Assembly: GCA_009780415.1 (NCBI GenBank)
Contig: WRAC01000010.1
Span: 1 to 61,091, forward strand
DNA: 61,091 bases
Reading direction: 5' to 3'
DNA from: Defluviitaleaceae bacterium
GTDB lineage: Bacteria > Bacillota > Clostridia > Lachnospirales > WRAX01
Part shown: in pieces, positions 1-7,924 of the stretch
Layout of the letters: the number at the start of each line of letters is the position of its first letter
Numbering within the stretch: the first letter of the stretch is position 1
Translations under genes and position numbers: made by a program
The notes under the pieces: generated by a model
What the model saw: only the letters and a program-made list of their open reading frames with translations
Told to the model about the DNA's origin: nothing
Databases searched by the model: none

Positions 1-129
1 AACCGCAATGCCGCAGCTCTCCTGCCCCCTGTGCTGCAGCGACACAAGGCCGTAAAAAATATCCGAGGTCACATTCCTCGCCGTTGAATAAACGCCGATT
101 ATGCCGCATTCTTCGCGTAGTCCGCCCAT
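1..129 (-). CDS. purF: amidophosphoribosyltransferase, N-terminal 43 residues (runs off window)
   Basis: This is the start of glutamine PRPP amidotransferase, the first committed enzyme of purine synthesis. Read on the minus strand from ATG at 127-129, the peptide contains [10 protein letters not shown] and then [16 protein letters not shown]. Those are the N-terminal glutaminase segment of PurF, with the catalytic Cys at codon 8, usually exposed by propeptide removal, and the conserved HRGQES turn. The frame is open to the window edge. It begins 10 nt after the phosphohexomutase stop, so the two are probably co-transcribed. purE and purK lie about 11 kb away on the other strand, so the purine genes here are not in one cluster. 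The family call is firm, but only the first 43 codons can be judged. Confidence 0.9.
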   Translation of the reverse strand, partial: MGGLREECGIIGVYSTARNVTSDIFYGLVSLQHRGQESCGIAV

Positions 130-139
130 TTTATACCCC

Positions 140-1864
140 TTAAACTATAGCTATGGCATTGTTTACGCCATCTGTGAAGACCGAAAGGGCTTTATCGGCG
201 GCCTCGAGGGTATCCTCGCGCACGCCCAGGTAGACCTTTATCTTCGGTTCCGTGCCGGAGGGTCTTACGCAAAACCAGCTGCCGTCTTCAAGGACATAGT
301 AGAGCACGTCGGAAAGGGGCAGACCCGTGGAGGTTGTGCCTGCTGCGGTTTTTACTTCCTGTGTAAGATAATCGCGGCGCTCAATGATGTCTACGCCGTT
401 TATGGCCGTTACCGGGTCTTGACGCAGCCGCGCCATGACCGCCTTTATTTTAGCAAGTCCGTCCAAGCCTGGCATAGAGATATTTATAGTCGTTTCCCTG
501 TAATAACCGTATTTTTCGTAAAGCTCCATAATTCCGTCCTGCAAGTCCATACCGCGCTTTTTATACGACGCCGCCATTTCGCAGATAAGTAAGGTCGCCG
601 TAACCGCGTCCTTGTCGCGTGAATGGGTGCCGATCAGGTAGCCGATGCTTTCCTCAAACCCCATAATAGGGCTGTGTTTGCCGCTTCTCTCGAACTCTCC
701 GATTTTTCCGGCGATATACTTAAAGCCGGTGAGGACTTCGTAATACGCGGTATTATGGGCTTTGCAGACGGCTTTTGTCATGTCGGTGGATACAATGGTT
801 GATGTGATGGAGGCGTTGTCGGGGAGGTTTCCATTCGCGGATAATTCCGAAAGCAGGAATTCCGTTAGCAGAACACCGATTACATTGCCGCTGAAGTAGA
901 CCGTTTCGCCGTTTTTACGGATTACTACGCCTACCCGGTCGCTGTCCGGGTCGGTCGCTACGGCTATGTCGGCGTTTTTCTCTATCAAAAGTTTAATGGC
1001 AAGGTCGAAGGTTTTAGGGTTTTCCGGGTTGGGGAAGCCAATTGTGGTGAAGTCCGGGTCGGGCAATTCCTGCTCCGCCGGGACGTAAACCCGCGTGAAA
1101 CCTACCTCGGCAAGTGCGCGGCGCACGAGGACATTACCCGCGCCGTTAAATGGCGTGTAGATAATGCCGAAATCGTTGGCCATTTCCTTGATAAGCTTTC
1201 GTTTTTTGCTGTGCGCCATAACCTCGCGCATAAAAGCGTCGTCAACTTCCTTGCCGATGGAAACGAAAAGCCCGGATTCCGCCGCGGATTCCATATCAAT
1301 AACGCGGATGGCGGAAAAGTCGCTGACATTGTTCACTTCGTCGATTATTTCCTGATCGCGCGGTTCTTTCACCTGCCCGCCGTCCTCCCAATAAACCTTG
1401 TAACCGTTATATTCCGGCGGGTTGTGGCTGGCGGTGACGACGATCCCCGCGATGCAGTTCAAATGGCGTACGGTGAAGCTCAGTTCGGGGGTTGGGCGCA
1501 GGCCCTCAAAAACAAAGGCCTTGATGCCGTTGCCGCACAGGGTTAATGCGGCGGTTTCGGCGAACTCCTTTGAAAACCGGCGGGAATCGTAGGCGATGGC
1601 GACGCCGCGCTCCCTGCCGTCGGGCGCGTGTTTAAGGATATAGTTAGCCAGGCCCTGGGTGGCCTTGCGCACGGTATATATATTCATGCGGTTTGTACCC
1701 GCTCCGATAACGCCGCGCAGGCCCCCCGTCCCAAAATCCAGGTTCTTGTAAAAGCGTTCCTCTATGTCTTTCTCATTTTCGGCTATCTCACGCAGTTCCT
1801 TCCGCGTTTCATCGTCGAAATACGCGTCCTCAAGCCATCTGGTGTATACGTTCCTGTAATCCAT
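140..1864 (-). CDS. pgcA: phospho-sugar mutase (phosphoglucomutase/phosphomannomutase family)
   Basis: The 574-residue protein interconverts hexose 1- and 6-phosphates in the cytoplasm. All four landmarks of the alpha-D-phosphohexomutase superfamily are visible: the catalytic serine loop [11 protein letters not shown] (Ser about 146), the metal-binding loop DPDSDR (305-310), the sugar-binding FEESIGY loop (about residue 404), and the C-terminal phosphate-binding [12 protein letters not shown]. Length matches the PgcA-type enzymes of Bacillota (about 570-580 aa). The start is supported by an AAGGAGG-type site just upstream. Substrate preference (glucose or mannose) cannot be decided from the sequence. 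purF follows 10 nt downstream in the same direction. Confidence 0.93.
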   Translation of the reverse strand: MDYRNVYTRWLEDAYFDDETRKELREIAENEKDIEERFYKNLDFGTGGLRGVIGAGTNRMNIYTVRKATQGLANYILKHAPDGRERGVAIAYDSRRFSKEFAETAALTLCGNGIKAFVFEGLRPTPELSFTVRHLNCIAGIVVTASHNPPEYNGYKVYWEDGGQVKEPRDQEIIDEVNNVSDFSAIRVIDMESAAESGLFVSIGKEVDDAFMREVMAHSKKRKLIKEMANDFGIIYTPFNGAGNVLVRRALAEVGFTRVYVPAEQELPDPDFTTIGFPNPENPKTFDLAIKLLIEKNADIAVATDPDSDRVGVVIRKNGETVYFSGNVIGVLLTEFLLSELSANGNLPDNASITSTIVSTDMTKAVCKAHNTAYYEVLTGFKYIAGKIGEFERSGKHSPIMGFEESIGYLIGTHSRDKDAVTATLLICEMAASYKKRGMDLQDGIMELYEKYGYYRETTINISMPGLDGLAKIKAVMARLRQDPVTAINGVDIIERRDYLTQEVKTAAGTTSTGLPLSDVLYYVLEDGSWFCVRPSGTEPKIKVYLGVREDTLEAADKALSVFTDGVNNAIAIV

Positions 1865-1893
1865 TAATTAACCTCCTTAATCATGTACGCACC

Positions 1894-1902
1894 ATTATAT
1901 CA
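1894..1902 (-). promoter_or_regulatory. extended -10 promoter for the mutase-purF unit
   Basis: On the minus strand the sequence reads TGATATAAT about 30 nt before the mutase start. This is a TGN-TATAAT extended -10 with no convincing -35 box. It faces away from the yajC promoter, so the intergenic region is divergent. Confidence 0.5.
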
Positions 1903-1922
1903 CAAATTATTTATGAATACTA

Positions 1923-1952
1923 TTGACTTACGATAACTTTTCCTATTATAAT
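1923..1952 (+). promoter_or_regulatory. sigma-A-type promoter for yajC
   Basis: TTGACT (1923-1928) and TATAAT (1947-1952) are separated by 18 bp. The reading frame of yajC is open back to the TTG of the -35 box, so an upstream start is excluded and translation must begin at the ATG at 1989. Confidence 0.75.
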
Positions 1953-1988
1953 TGCAGATGGTTATATATTAAATTGGGAGATGCTGGG

Positions 1989-2492
1989 ATGAAATTATTA
2001 CAGGGTTTAAATGAATTGGGATACTCCTTTCTTGTGATTGGCGAAAATACGATTGGTGAAGTGCAGCAGCCTGCCGGCGAAGCGCCTCAGGGCGGCGAGC
2101 AGGGCGGAGGCCTTTTCGGCGGCTCAATGATTTTTATGTGGGTGGCGATGTTCGCCGCGCTGTATTTTTTCATCATCAGGCCGCAGCGCAAGCGTGACAA
2201 AGCGCAGAAGGAAATGCAGTCGGCGCTTAAGGTCGGCGACAGGGTCGTTACCACGTCGGGTATGTTCGGAAAAATCGTAAGCGTCGGCACAGACGCGTTT
2301 ATGCTTGAGTTCGGGGATGTGCGCGGCATACGCGTACCCGTGCGCAAAACCGATGTCGTCGGCATAAAAACGCCGAACATGTCGCCGCCTGGCAGCGAAC
2401 CCATGCCCCTTGAGGACACGAAGGAAGATAAGAAAGAAGATAAAAAAGACAAGAAAAGCAGCGACAAAGATGAAAAAAAGGACGACAAATAA
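1989..2492 (+). CDS. yajC: preprotein translocase subunit YajC
   Basis: YajC is the small membrane subunit that accompanies SecDF at the Sec translocon. The 167-aa product has an unusually long N-terminal stretch rich in Gly, Gln and Glu, then one membrane helix (IFMWVAMFAALYFFIIRPQ), followed by the family hallmark RPQRKRDKAQKEMQ and LKVGDRVVTTSGMFGKI. A highly charged lysine/aspartate tail of about 30 residues ends the protein. The ATG at 1989 is chosen because it has a GGGAG-like site and lies downstream of the promoter. Typical YajC is about 90-120 aa, so both the 40-residue N-terminal region and the charged tail are extensions. secD and secF are not in the window. Confidence 0.92.
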   Translation: MKLLQGLNELGYSFLVIGENTIGEVQQPAGEAPQGGEQGGGLFGGSMIFMWVAMFAALYFFIIRPQRKRDKAQKEMQSALKVGDRVVTTSGMFGKIVSVGTDAFMLEFGDVRGIRVPVRKTDVVGIKTPNMSPPGSEPMPLEDTKEDKKEDKKDKKSSDKDEKKDDK

Positions 2493-2498
2493 CAAGCG

Positions 2499-2524
2499 GG
2501 CCGCTGCCAAAGCGGCCTTTGCCA
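2499..2524 (+). terminator. intrinsic terminator after yajC
   Basis: A perfect 7-bp stem GGCCGCT/AGCGGCC with a 5-nt loop is followed by TTT and, a few bases on, TTTTT. It is a moderate terminator that isolates yajC from the next gene, which has its own promoter. Confidence 0.6.
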
Positions 2525-2554
2525 TTTTTGCAAGTTTTGGCAAGCCTATCAATG

Positions 2555-2583
2555 TTGACTAAAAATATAAAAAATGATATAAG
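2555..2583 (+). promoter_or_regulatory. promoter of the six-repeat secreted protein
   Basis: TTGACT (2555-2560) and TATAAG (2578-2583) are 17 bp apart, about 20 nt before the gene's start, which has an AAGGAGGG ribosome-binding site. Confidence 0.7.
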
Positions 2584-2603
2584 TTTAAGAAAGGAGGGAT
2601 TTT

Positions 2604-4466
2604 ATGAAAACAGTTAAAAAGCTTTTACTGGCAGCTTTATTGATAATATCCGCGGGGCTGATGATGGGCGCCGATATGACAGGGCATCCGATTCTGGGCA
2701 AATGGGCGGCGGACGGCATGGTTCAAGGATGGTACTTTGCGTCCGGTGAGGGCGACACGATTGAATTCTTCGCGGACGGAACGTACATTTTCTCGCGGAT
2801 GGAAGGCATACTGTACCGTGACGACGGAACCAGCGTCAATTTCATACAGACATATTACGGCGCATGGAAGGAGCTTGATGACGGAACCCTTTGGTTCGAC
2901 GCGGACAAAGACCCCATGGCAGAATACTTTAACAACCCGGAATACCGCGTGGCGTTCGACACGTCCGTCACAATAGGTAACGGCAGACATCCCGAAATCC
3001 TCATGATTTTCCCCGATGCCTCCAATTTGCATTTCTGCTATACCAAAGTCAGCGGGCAGGACAGTGCGCTCACCGGCAGATGGATAGATACGGAGGGCCA
3101 GGTGGTGGAATTCTATGAAAGCGGCGACTGGGCGGCCACATATATTGAACGTAACTGGTTTTTTCCCAGATATGAGTATATGCGCGGCGTATGGCTTGAC
3201 CTTGGGGAAGGGCAGTTAAAGATATTGGGCGAACGCAACGAAATAATACAATATGAAATCAATAGCGGTATCCTTAGTATCTGGCTTGATCATGACGGCA
3301 GGCCTTTAATGTTTAACAGGCCGGAAACAGCCAGAAGCCCGCTGACCGGGCATTGGAAGGTTGACCCCGCTGAGCTGGCTCAGCTTATATTCCTGTCTAT
3401 GGAAGCGATGGGCGAATACTATTACATGGAGTACATGGATTATACCAGCCAGATGAGCTTTGTGTTCATGCCGGACGGAACCTTGGCTGTTAAAATGGTT
3501 ATGATATATGATGACCTGAATGTCGAGGGGCAATATGAAACGGGATACTGGCTGCACTTGGGCAATGACAGGATCAGAATGGTTGTGGACGGCAAGCCCG
3601 TTGATGTCAGCTATAAGCTTGTGGACGGCGTGATACATTTTGATTTTTACGGGGCGTTTCTAGAGGGCGAGGGTATCGACATTGCGGCGGATACGGCGTT
3701 CCGGCTGATTGAAGTGCCGTCTATTGATACCGGGCTTGTTGGTGAATGGGTATTCTATGACTTCTGGGGTCTGAATAGTTTGGAATTTTTTGAGGACGGC
3801 ACACTATACCAAAGCCCGGATGTACACGGCACATGGCTGGATGTGGGAAGCGGGCGCCTAAAAGTGAGTGCTGCCGATGATGACGAAACCTTTATTATTT
3901 TCTATACAATCTTCGACGGATGCCTTGTCTTTACGTATCTGGAACGGGAAGCGGTTGCCTTGACACAATATGTCACGCCGCCGCCCAGCCCTGTAATGGG
4001 CGCGTGGGAAACAGCGGCGGGTGAAAGCTGGCGCTTCCTGCCCGGAGGAATTTTACAGCAAGACGGCCCTGACGGGGTAAGAACGGGCGGATGGGTGGAC
4101 TTAGGCGGCGGGCGTGTGCGCGTTACGCTTGGCGGTGACGTTTCGGTGTTTATGTATGAGGCCGGAGGCAGTGTAATGACGCTAAGGCATGGGGTTTACG
4201 GTCTTGTTATTAATTTATGGGCAATATCACATCCGGTAATAGGCAAGTGGGAGGACTCGGGCGGCGTTTTATGGGATTTTCATAGAAACGGTATTCTTAT
4301 GCGCGGGGATGACATGGGCACATGGACAGACCTGGGTGACGGGCGCGTCCTTGTATCAATCAGCGGTGACGAGAGCGTTTTCGTCAGTGAAGCCGATAGC
4401 ATAAGGCTTTCGCTTACGCATGAGTTGTTTAATTTTACCATCAGATTCGGAAAGGCAGACAGATAA
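2604..4466 (+). CDS. secreted six-repeat protein of unknown function (lipocalin/DUF5640-like repeats)
   Basis: The 620-aa protein starts with a Sec-type signal peptide (charged MKTVKK, then a hydrophobic run to about residue 23) without a lipobox Cys, so it is probably released or wall-associated. The rest is built from six imperfect repeats. Each begins with a (P/L)xxGxW motif (PILGKW, ALTGRW, PLTGHW, GLVGEW, PVMGAW, PVIGKW), has a central FxxxG(D/T) strand, and ends with a GxWxDLGxGRLxV motif. This pattern recalls the short beta-barrel lipocalin-like/DUF5640 domains common in clostridial surface proteins; that match is by eye. The later repeats are shorter (about 70 residues) than the early ones (about 110-130). 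It has its own promoter and no informative neighbours. No catalytic residues are evident; a ligand-binding or adhesive role is only a guess. Confidence 0.7.
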   Translation: MKTVKKLLLAALLIISAGLMMGADMTGHPILGKWAADGMVQGWYFASGEGDTIEFFADGTYIFSRMEGILYRDDGTSVNFIQTYYGAWKELDDGTLWFDADKDPMAEYFNNPEYRVAFDTSVTIGNGRHPEILMIFPDASNLHFCYTKVSGQDSALTGRWIDTEGQVVEFYESGDWAATYIERNWFFPRYEYMRGVWLDLGEGQLKILGERNEIIQYEINSGILSIWLDHDGRPLMFNRPETARSPLTGHWKVDPAELAQLIFLSMEAMGEYYYMEYMDYTSQMSFVFMPDGTLAVKMVMIYDDLNVEGQYETGYWLHLGNDRIRMVVDGKPVDVSYKLVDGVIHFDFYGAFLEGEGIDIAADTAFRLIEVPSIDTGLVGEWVFYDFWGLNSLEFFEDGTLYQSPDVHGTWLDVGSGRLKVSAADDDETFIIFYTIFDGCLVFTYLEREAVALTQYVTPPPSPVMGAWETAAGESWRFLPGGILQQDGPDGVRTGGWVDLGGGRVRVTLGGDVSVFMYEAGGSVMTLRHGVYGLVINLWAISHPVIGKWEDSGGVLWDFHRNGILMRGDDMGTWTDLGDGRVLVSISGDESVFVSEADSIRLSLTHELFNFTIRFGKADR

Positions 4467-4491
4467 GTACTGTATCCTAGGGGTGATTATT

Positions 4492-5394
4492 GTGGGGCGC
4501 GGAAAAATAGCGGACGCCGTAAAATCGGGCGGAATACTGTGTTCGGACGGCGCGTGGGGCACGATTTTGATAGGGAAGGGTCTTAAACCTGGGGAATGCC
4601 CGGAATTGTGGTGTCTGGAGAACCCGGACGCCGTGCGGGATATAGCGCGGGCTTATATAGACGCGGGGGCGGATATGGTTAAAACCAACAGCTTCGGGGC
4701 CACAAGCTTTAAGCTGCGCCCGTTTGGATTGGATTCACGTGTTTCGGAAATAAACGAGGCCGCCGCAAAACTGTCAAGGGAAGCCGCCGGGGATAAGAAT
4801 TGGGTTATAGCCAGCGCCGGGCCGACGGGCAAGCTTGTCATTACGGGGGAGGTTACTGAGGAGGAACTGTACGGGGCATACAAAACCCAGGCCATAGCCC
4901 TCGAAAAAGGCGGCGCGGACGCCGTTTGCTTTGAAACAATGATGGCGGTTGACGAAGCCGTCGCGGCCGTAAAAGCGGCTAAGGAGCACACCGGGCTGGA
5001 GGTTATCTGCACTTTTACGTTCTCGCCCATAAAAAAAGGCGGTTTCAGGACGCTTATGGGCGATACTCCGGCAGCGGCATGCAAAGCGGCGGCCGATGCG
5101 GGCGCGGATATTGTGGGCGCGAACTGCGGCAACGGTATTGCGGATATGGCGGCGATTGTTAAGGAAATCCGGGAAAGCTTACCGCATACCCCTATAATCG
5201 TACACGCTAATGCCGGAATACCGGAGCTTAACGAAAACGGGCATGAAACTTTCCCTGAAACGCCCGAGATAATGGCGGCTGGCGTTGCCGCGCTGATTTA
5301 TTCCGGAGCGGATATAATCGGCGGGTGCTGCGGCACAACGCCCGCGCACGTGAAAGAGATAAAGGCGCGCTGCCGCCGGTATGGGTTGGCCTGA
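4492..5394 (+). CDS. homocysteine S-methyltransferase family protein (MetH Hcy-domain, stand-alone)
   Basis: This 300-aa TIM-barrel protein corresponds to the homocysteine-binding module of cobalamin-dependent methionine synthase, or to MmuM-like enzymes. The zinc-binding cysteines are present: NCGNG (Cys about 212) and GGCCGT (Cys 279-280). The N-terminal SDGAWGT motif also fits. It lacks folate, cobalamin and reactivation domains, so it must work with partner proteins or use a small methyl donor such as S-methylmethionine. The start is taken as GTG at 4492, with an AGGGGTG site 7 nt upstream. Longer forms would run into the preceding gene. It ends 7 nt from a convergent gene. Confidence 0.85.
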   Translation: MGRGKIADAVKSGGILCSDGAWGTILIGKGLKPGECPELWCLENPDAVRDIARAYIDAGADMVKTNSFGATSFKLRPFGLDSRVSEINEAAAKLSREAAGDKNWVIASAGPTGKLVITGEVTEEELYGAYKTQAIALEKGGADAVCFETMMAVDEAVAAVKAAKEHTGLEVICTFTFSPIKKGGFRTLMGDTPAAACKAAADAGADIVGANCGNGIADMAAIVKEIRESLPHTPIIVHANAGIPELNENGHETFPETPEIMAAGVAALIYSGADIIGGCCGTTPAHVKEIKARCRRYGLA

Positions 5395-5401
5395 ATTGCC
5401 G

Positions 5402-5665
5402 CTACGCCGTTAATTTCTCAAAATCAATATCATACCTCTTGTTGCTTTCGTGTTCAATAAGAAAGCCGTTCGTCAAACGGATACGGAGAACATAGGTGTT
5501 CGGGTCGCTCTCGTCCACGTGCCTGTTGCTGTACCACGCGGAAAAGACGGCCCTCAACTTTTCCATAATACCGGCGTTTTCCCCGGCAAGGACATGCCCG
5601 AGGTTTTCGCCGATACCATGAGCGGTAAACCACATGCCGCAAACCGCGACACCGTGATTGTTCAT
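5402..5665 (-). CDS. small hypothetical protein (87 aa)
   Basis: I do not recognise the family. The 87-residue product is soluble, with no signal peptide or membrane helix, and has two Trp residues and a single Cys. The start is well supported: a GGAGG site sits 9 nt before the ATG. It lies 23 nt downstream of the QueG-like gene in the same direction and is probably co-transcribed with it. The position suggests an accessory role to that iron-sulfur protein, but nothing in the sequence proves it. Confidence 0.65.
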   Translation of the reverse strand: MNNHGVAVCGMWFTAHGIGENLGHVLAGENAGIMEKLRAVFSAWYSNRHVDESDPNTYVLRIRLTNGFLIEHESNKRYDIDFEKLTA

Positions 5666-5688
5666 CTTTAAAACCTCCGCTTTTTATT

Positions 5689-6609
5689 CTAACAATCCGG
5701 TAACGCGGGGATATGCCCCCTGTCAATCATATCAAATAAAACCCGCAGGTTACGGGGGACGGTAGGCCAGTAGTCAAGACCCAGAAAATGTATTTTCTTT
5801 TTTAGTTCCTCTGATGCGTCATCATATGGCGCGCCGGCCAGCAGCCTTTCGGTTTCCTCCTGATCCAATGCCGCTTCGATAATTTCTTGACCCTTATTCA
5901 TCGGGCAGCCCGCCTGGCACATCAGGCAGTCATATGGGGTATGGTGCACGGTATCCGGCAGCCATTCGGGGAAATCACGCGTATCTTCATTTATTGCGGA
6001 AAGGCATTTTTGATTATCAATGAGGAAGCGGTCTTTATTTATAGCTTTCGTCGGGCAGTTCAAGGTACATATGCCGCAGCCGCCGCATTTTTCCGAAACG
6101 ACGGATTCTCTCCATGCGTCGTTTTCGCAGGGCATTTCCGTTGAGAAAGCGGTTAAGATAAAACAACTGCCCATGCCCTCCACATAGGCGATATTATTTT
6201 TGCCATACTCTGCTAAACCGCTTTGTACCGCTATCCGTTTCAACGGCAGATCGAATTCAGCTTGTATTGCATAACCCGCCCTTTTCATCTCTGACTTTAT
6301 GTATTTTTCTATCTTATCCGTGTTTGCGGTAACGTGCGCGAAAGCATTGTAATCCTTCCCGCCTGCGGTAAATCTAACCTTCGCATAAGCGGGGCGCGAT
6401 ACCGCAACTATTATAATTGATTTCATGCTGCCGGGAATCGCTTCAAACTTGTACATATTGTTAAAAATCCACTCTTGAAAACCGTTTAATTCCGTTTCCT
6501 CCCGGAACCTACATAAATCGTTTTGCAAGGTTTTCATTCGCTCAATGGATACAACGGCCATCTTCCCTCCGTTTTGCTCTATGTAGTTCTTCAATTCATC
6601 TATAAACAT
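5689..6609 (-). CDS. epoxyqueuosine reductase-like 4Fe-4S double-cluster protein
   Basis: The 306-aa protein carries two [4Fe-4S] cluster motifs arranged as in QueG: C175-x2-C178-x2-C181-x3-C185, followed by C202, C228, C231 and C235 with the CLMCQAGCP signature. The N-terminal half has the QueG-like fold pattern (SIIIVAVSRPAYAKV; GLAEYGKNNIAY), which in true QueG holds cobalamin. True QueG reduces epoxyqueuosine in tRNA. Many clostridial paralogues of this length are merely annotated as QueG-like, and no queuosine genes are nearby. A GGAGGAGG site precedes the start. It may be an epoxyqueuosine reductase or a paralogous reductase; the double ferredoxin domain is the certain part. Confidence 0.8.
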   Translation of the reverse strand: MFIDELKNYIEQNGGKMAVVSIERMKTLQNDLCRFREETELNGFQEWIFNNMYKFEAIPGSMKSIIIVAVSRPAYAKVRFTAGGKDYNAFAHVTANTDKIEKYIKSEMKRAGYAIQAEFDLPLKRIAVQSGLAEYGKNNIAYVEGMGSCFILTAFSTEMPCENDAWRESVVSEKCGGCGICTLNCPTKAINKDRFLIDNQKCLSAINEDTRDFPEWLPDTVHHTPYDCLMCQAGCPMNKGQEIIEAALDQEETERLLAGAPYDDASEELKKKIHFLGLDYWPTVPRNLRVLFDMIDRGHIPALPDC

Positions 6610-6694
6610 TTACATCCTCCTCCGGTTCAATTTTAAATTTATTCTACCGCACAAACATGACAACAGCATGTCATATTATGTAAATATTTGCTTG

Positions 6695-6806
6695 ATACCA
6701 AGTTGCAATCTAAATCACACTAACTCCGGGCGGATGAGCCAGTACGCTCACGCTCAGGCCGGTTCATCCGCCCGTAGTAAGTGTTGCTTTGATTGCAACT
6801 TGGTAT
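6695..6806. repeat. 112-bp palindromic interspersed repeat, copy 1
   Basis: The element is bounded by perfect 16-bp inverted ends ATACCAAGTTGCAATC. The arms continue as an imperfect palindrome through a GGCGGATGA / TCATCCGCC inner stem. Its reverse complement matches copy 2 (40399-40510) at about 106 of 112 positions. It lies in the divergent region between the QueG-like gene and the aldolase gene, ending 3 bp before a -35 box. It has no coding capacity, so it is MITE-like or REP-like. Confidence 0.9.
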
Positions 6807-6809
6807 GAC

Positions 6810-6838
6810 TTGACAGAAGGTAAAAAATATATTAATAT
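6810..6838 (+). promoter_or_regulatory. promoter of the KDPG aldolase gene
   Basis: TTGACA (6810-6815) and TAATAT (6833-6838) are spaced by 17 bp, immediately downstream of repeat copy 1. An AAGGAG site (6850-6855) precedes the ATG at 6863. Confidence 0.7.
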
Positions 6839-6862
6839 TTTATTAATCGAAGGAGTGACAGA

Positions 6863-7822
6863 ATGGATACCACGGCTAATATTTACGAGCATATTTTTAA
6901 TTGCGGGATTATCCCCGTGATTAAGGTGGAGGACGCGTTAGACGCGCCACCGCTGATGCAGGCCCTTGGCGCGGCCGGTATAAACGTTATGGAGATAACT
7001 TTCCGCACAGACGCCGCCGAGGCGGCTATTCGCAGCGTTGCCGGTTCGGGGGTTCTGGTCGGCGCCGGAACCGTTTCAAATGTGGAGACGGTAAAAAGAG
7101 CGGTGGACGCGGGCGCAATGTTCATCGTATCGCCCGGTTTCAATCACGATGTAGTAAAATACTGCACAAGTAATAATATTAATGTAATACCGGGTGTTGG
7201 CGGCCCTACAGACATTGAAGCCGGGCTTTCCTACGGATTGGATGTTATGAAATTCTTCCCGGCGGAAACAAACGGAGGCGTAAAGGCGTTAAAGGCCATC
7301 GGAGCGCCCTATGGGGGTGTTCGGTTCATGCCCACGGGCGGAATCGATATAAACAACTTGGCTTCCTACCTCTCCCTTGATTCCGTCGTGGCTTGCGGCG
7401 GAAGCTGGTTTGTACGCGAGGATTTGATAAAGGCTAAAAATTTTAACGAAATCACACGGCTGGCGCGTGAGGCGGTTAAGACAGTACATAATTTCACCTT
7501 CGCGCATCTGGGCATAAACACGGCGGACGAAGCATCCGCAGGAGCGCAGGCTGACGCGTTCACCAATTTATTCAATTTCCCCCAGCGCGATACAGGCATG
7601 TCTATTTTCTCAACAGACTGCATTGAAATCATGAAGTCCCAGGGCTTGGGCGATTTTGGCCATATCGGCATCAAGTGCCTGAATGTTGCCCGCGCCATGG
7701 CCTATCTTGAATCACGGGGAGTAGAGCTGGATCACGAAACCGTCCGCCTCCGCGGCGGCAAACCGGTCTTTATTTATTTAAAAGAACCCATCGGCGCGTT
7801 TAGGGTTCATATTCTACAATAA
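6863..7822 (+). CDS. KDPG/KHG aldolase fused to a C-terminal VOC-like domain
   Basis: The first 210 residues are a class I 2-keto-3-deoxy-6-phosphogluconate / 4-hydroxy-2-oxoglutarate aldolase. The Schiff-base lysine is Lys130 in DVMKFFPAE, Glu44 lies in MEITFRT, and phosphate-binding MPTGGI is present. It would split KDPG into pyruvate and glyceraldehyde 3-phosphate. Residues from about 215 to 319 are a second module (FAHLGINTADE ... GHIGIKCLNVARAMAYLESRGVE ... AFRVHIL) resembling a glyoxalase/VOC fold with a metal-ligand-like His near HLGI and a HIGI strand. Normal aldolases end near 210 aa. The gene has its own promoter, and a sugar importer follows 102 nt downstream, so it probably opens a uronate/sugar-acid operon. 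The VOC assignment is by pattern. Confidence 0.88.
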   Translation: MDTTANIYEHIFNCGIIPVIKVEDALDAPPLMQALGAAGINVMEITFRTDAAEAAIRSVAGSGVLVGAGTVSNVETVKRAVDAGAMFIVSPGFNHDVVKYCTSNNINVIPGVGGPTDIEAGLSYGLDVMKFFPAETNGGVKALKAIGAPYGGVRFMPTGGIDINNLASYLSLDSVVACGGSWFVREDLIKAKNFNEITRLAREAVKTVHNFTFAHLGINTADEASAGAQADAFTNLFNFPQRDTGMSIFSTDCIEIMKSQGLGDFGHIGIKCLNVARAMAYLESRGVELDHETVRLRGGKPVFIYLKEPIGAFRVHILQ

Positions 7823-7924
7823 CAGTATTAAATTTTTACATGCATTCTTTAATTTATCTATGTACAAAAAACCGTTTTTTTATTAGCATAAAATTAGACA
7901 AATTTATCAGATGGGGGGCTTTGC

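Noticed and set aside
1923-1988. Longer yajC start at TTG 1923
   Set aside because: That codon is part of the -35 box TTGACT, and the region up to 1988 is promoter and leader; ATG 1989 has the ribosome site.
2410-2492. Lysine-rich end of yajC as a frameshift or misassembly
   Set aside because: The frame stays open to a stop just before a matching terminator; charged tails are common in long YajC variants.
6657-6674. Inverted repeat ATGACA-N6-TGTCAT upstream of the QueG-like gene as an operator
   Set aside because: Only 6-bp half-sites, no convincing promoter aligned with it, and no second copy in the window.
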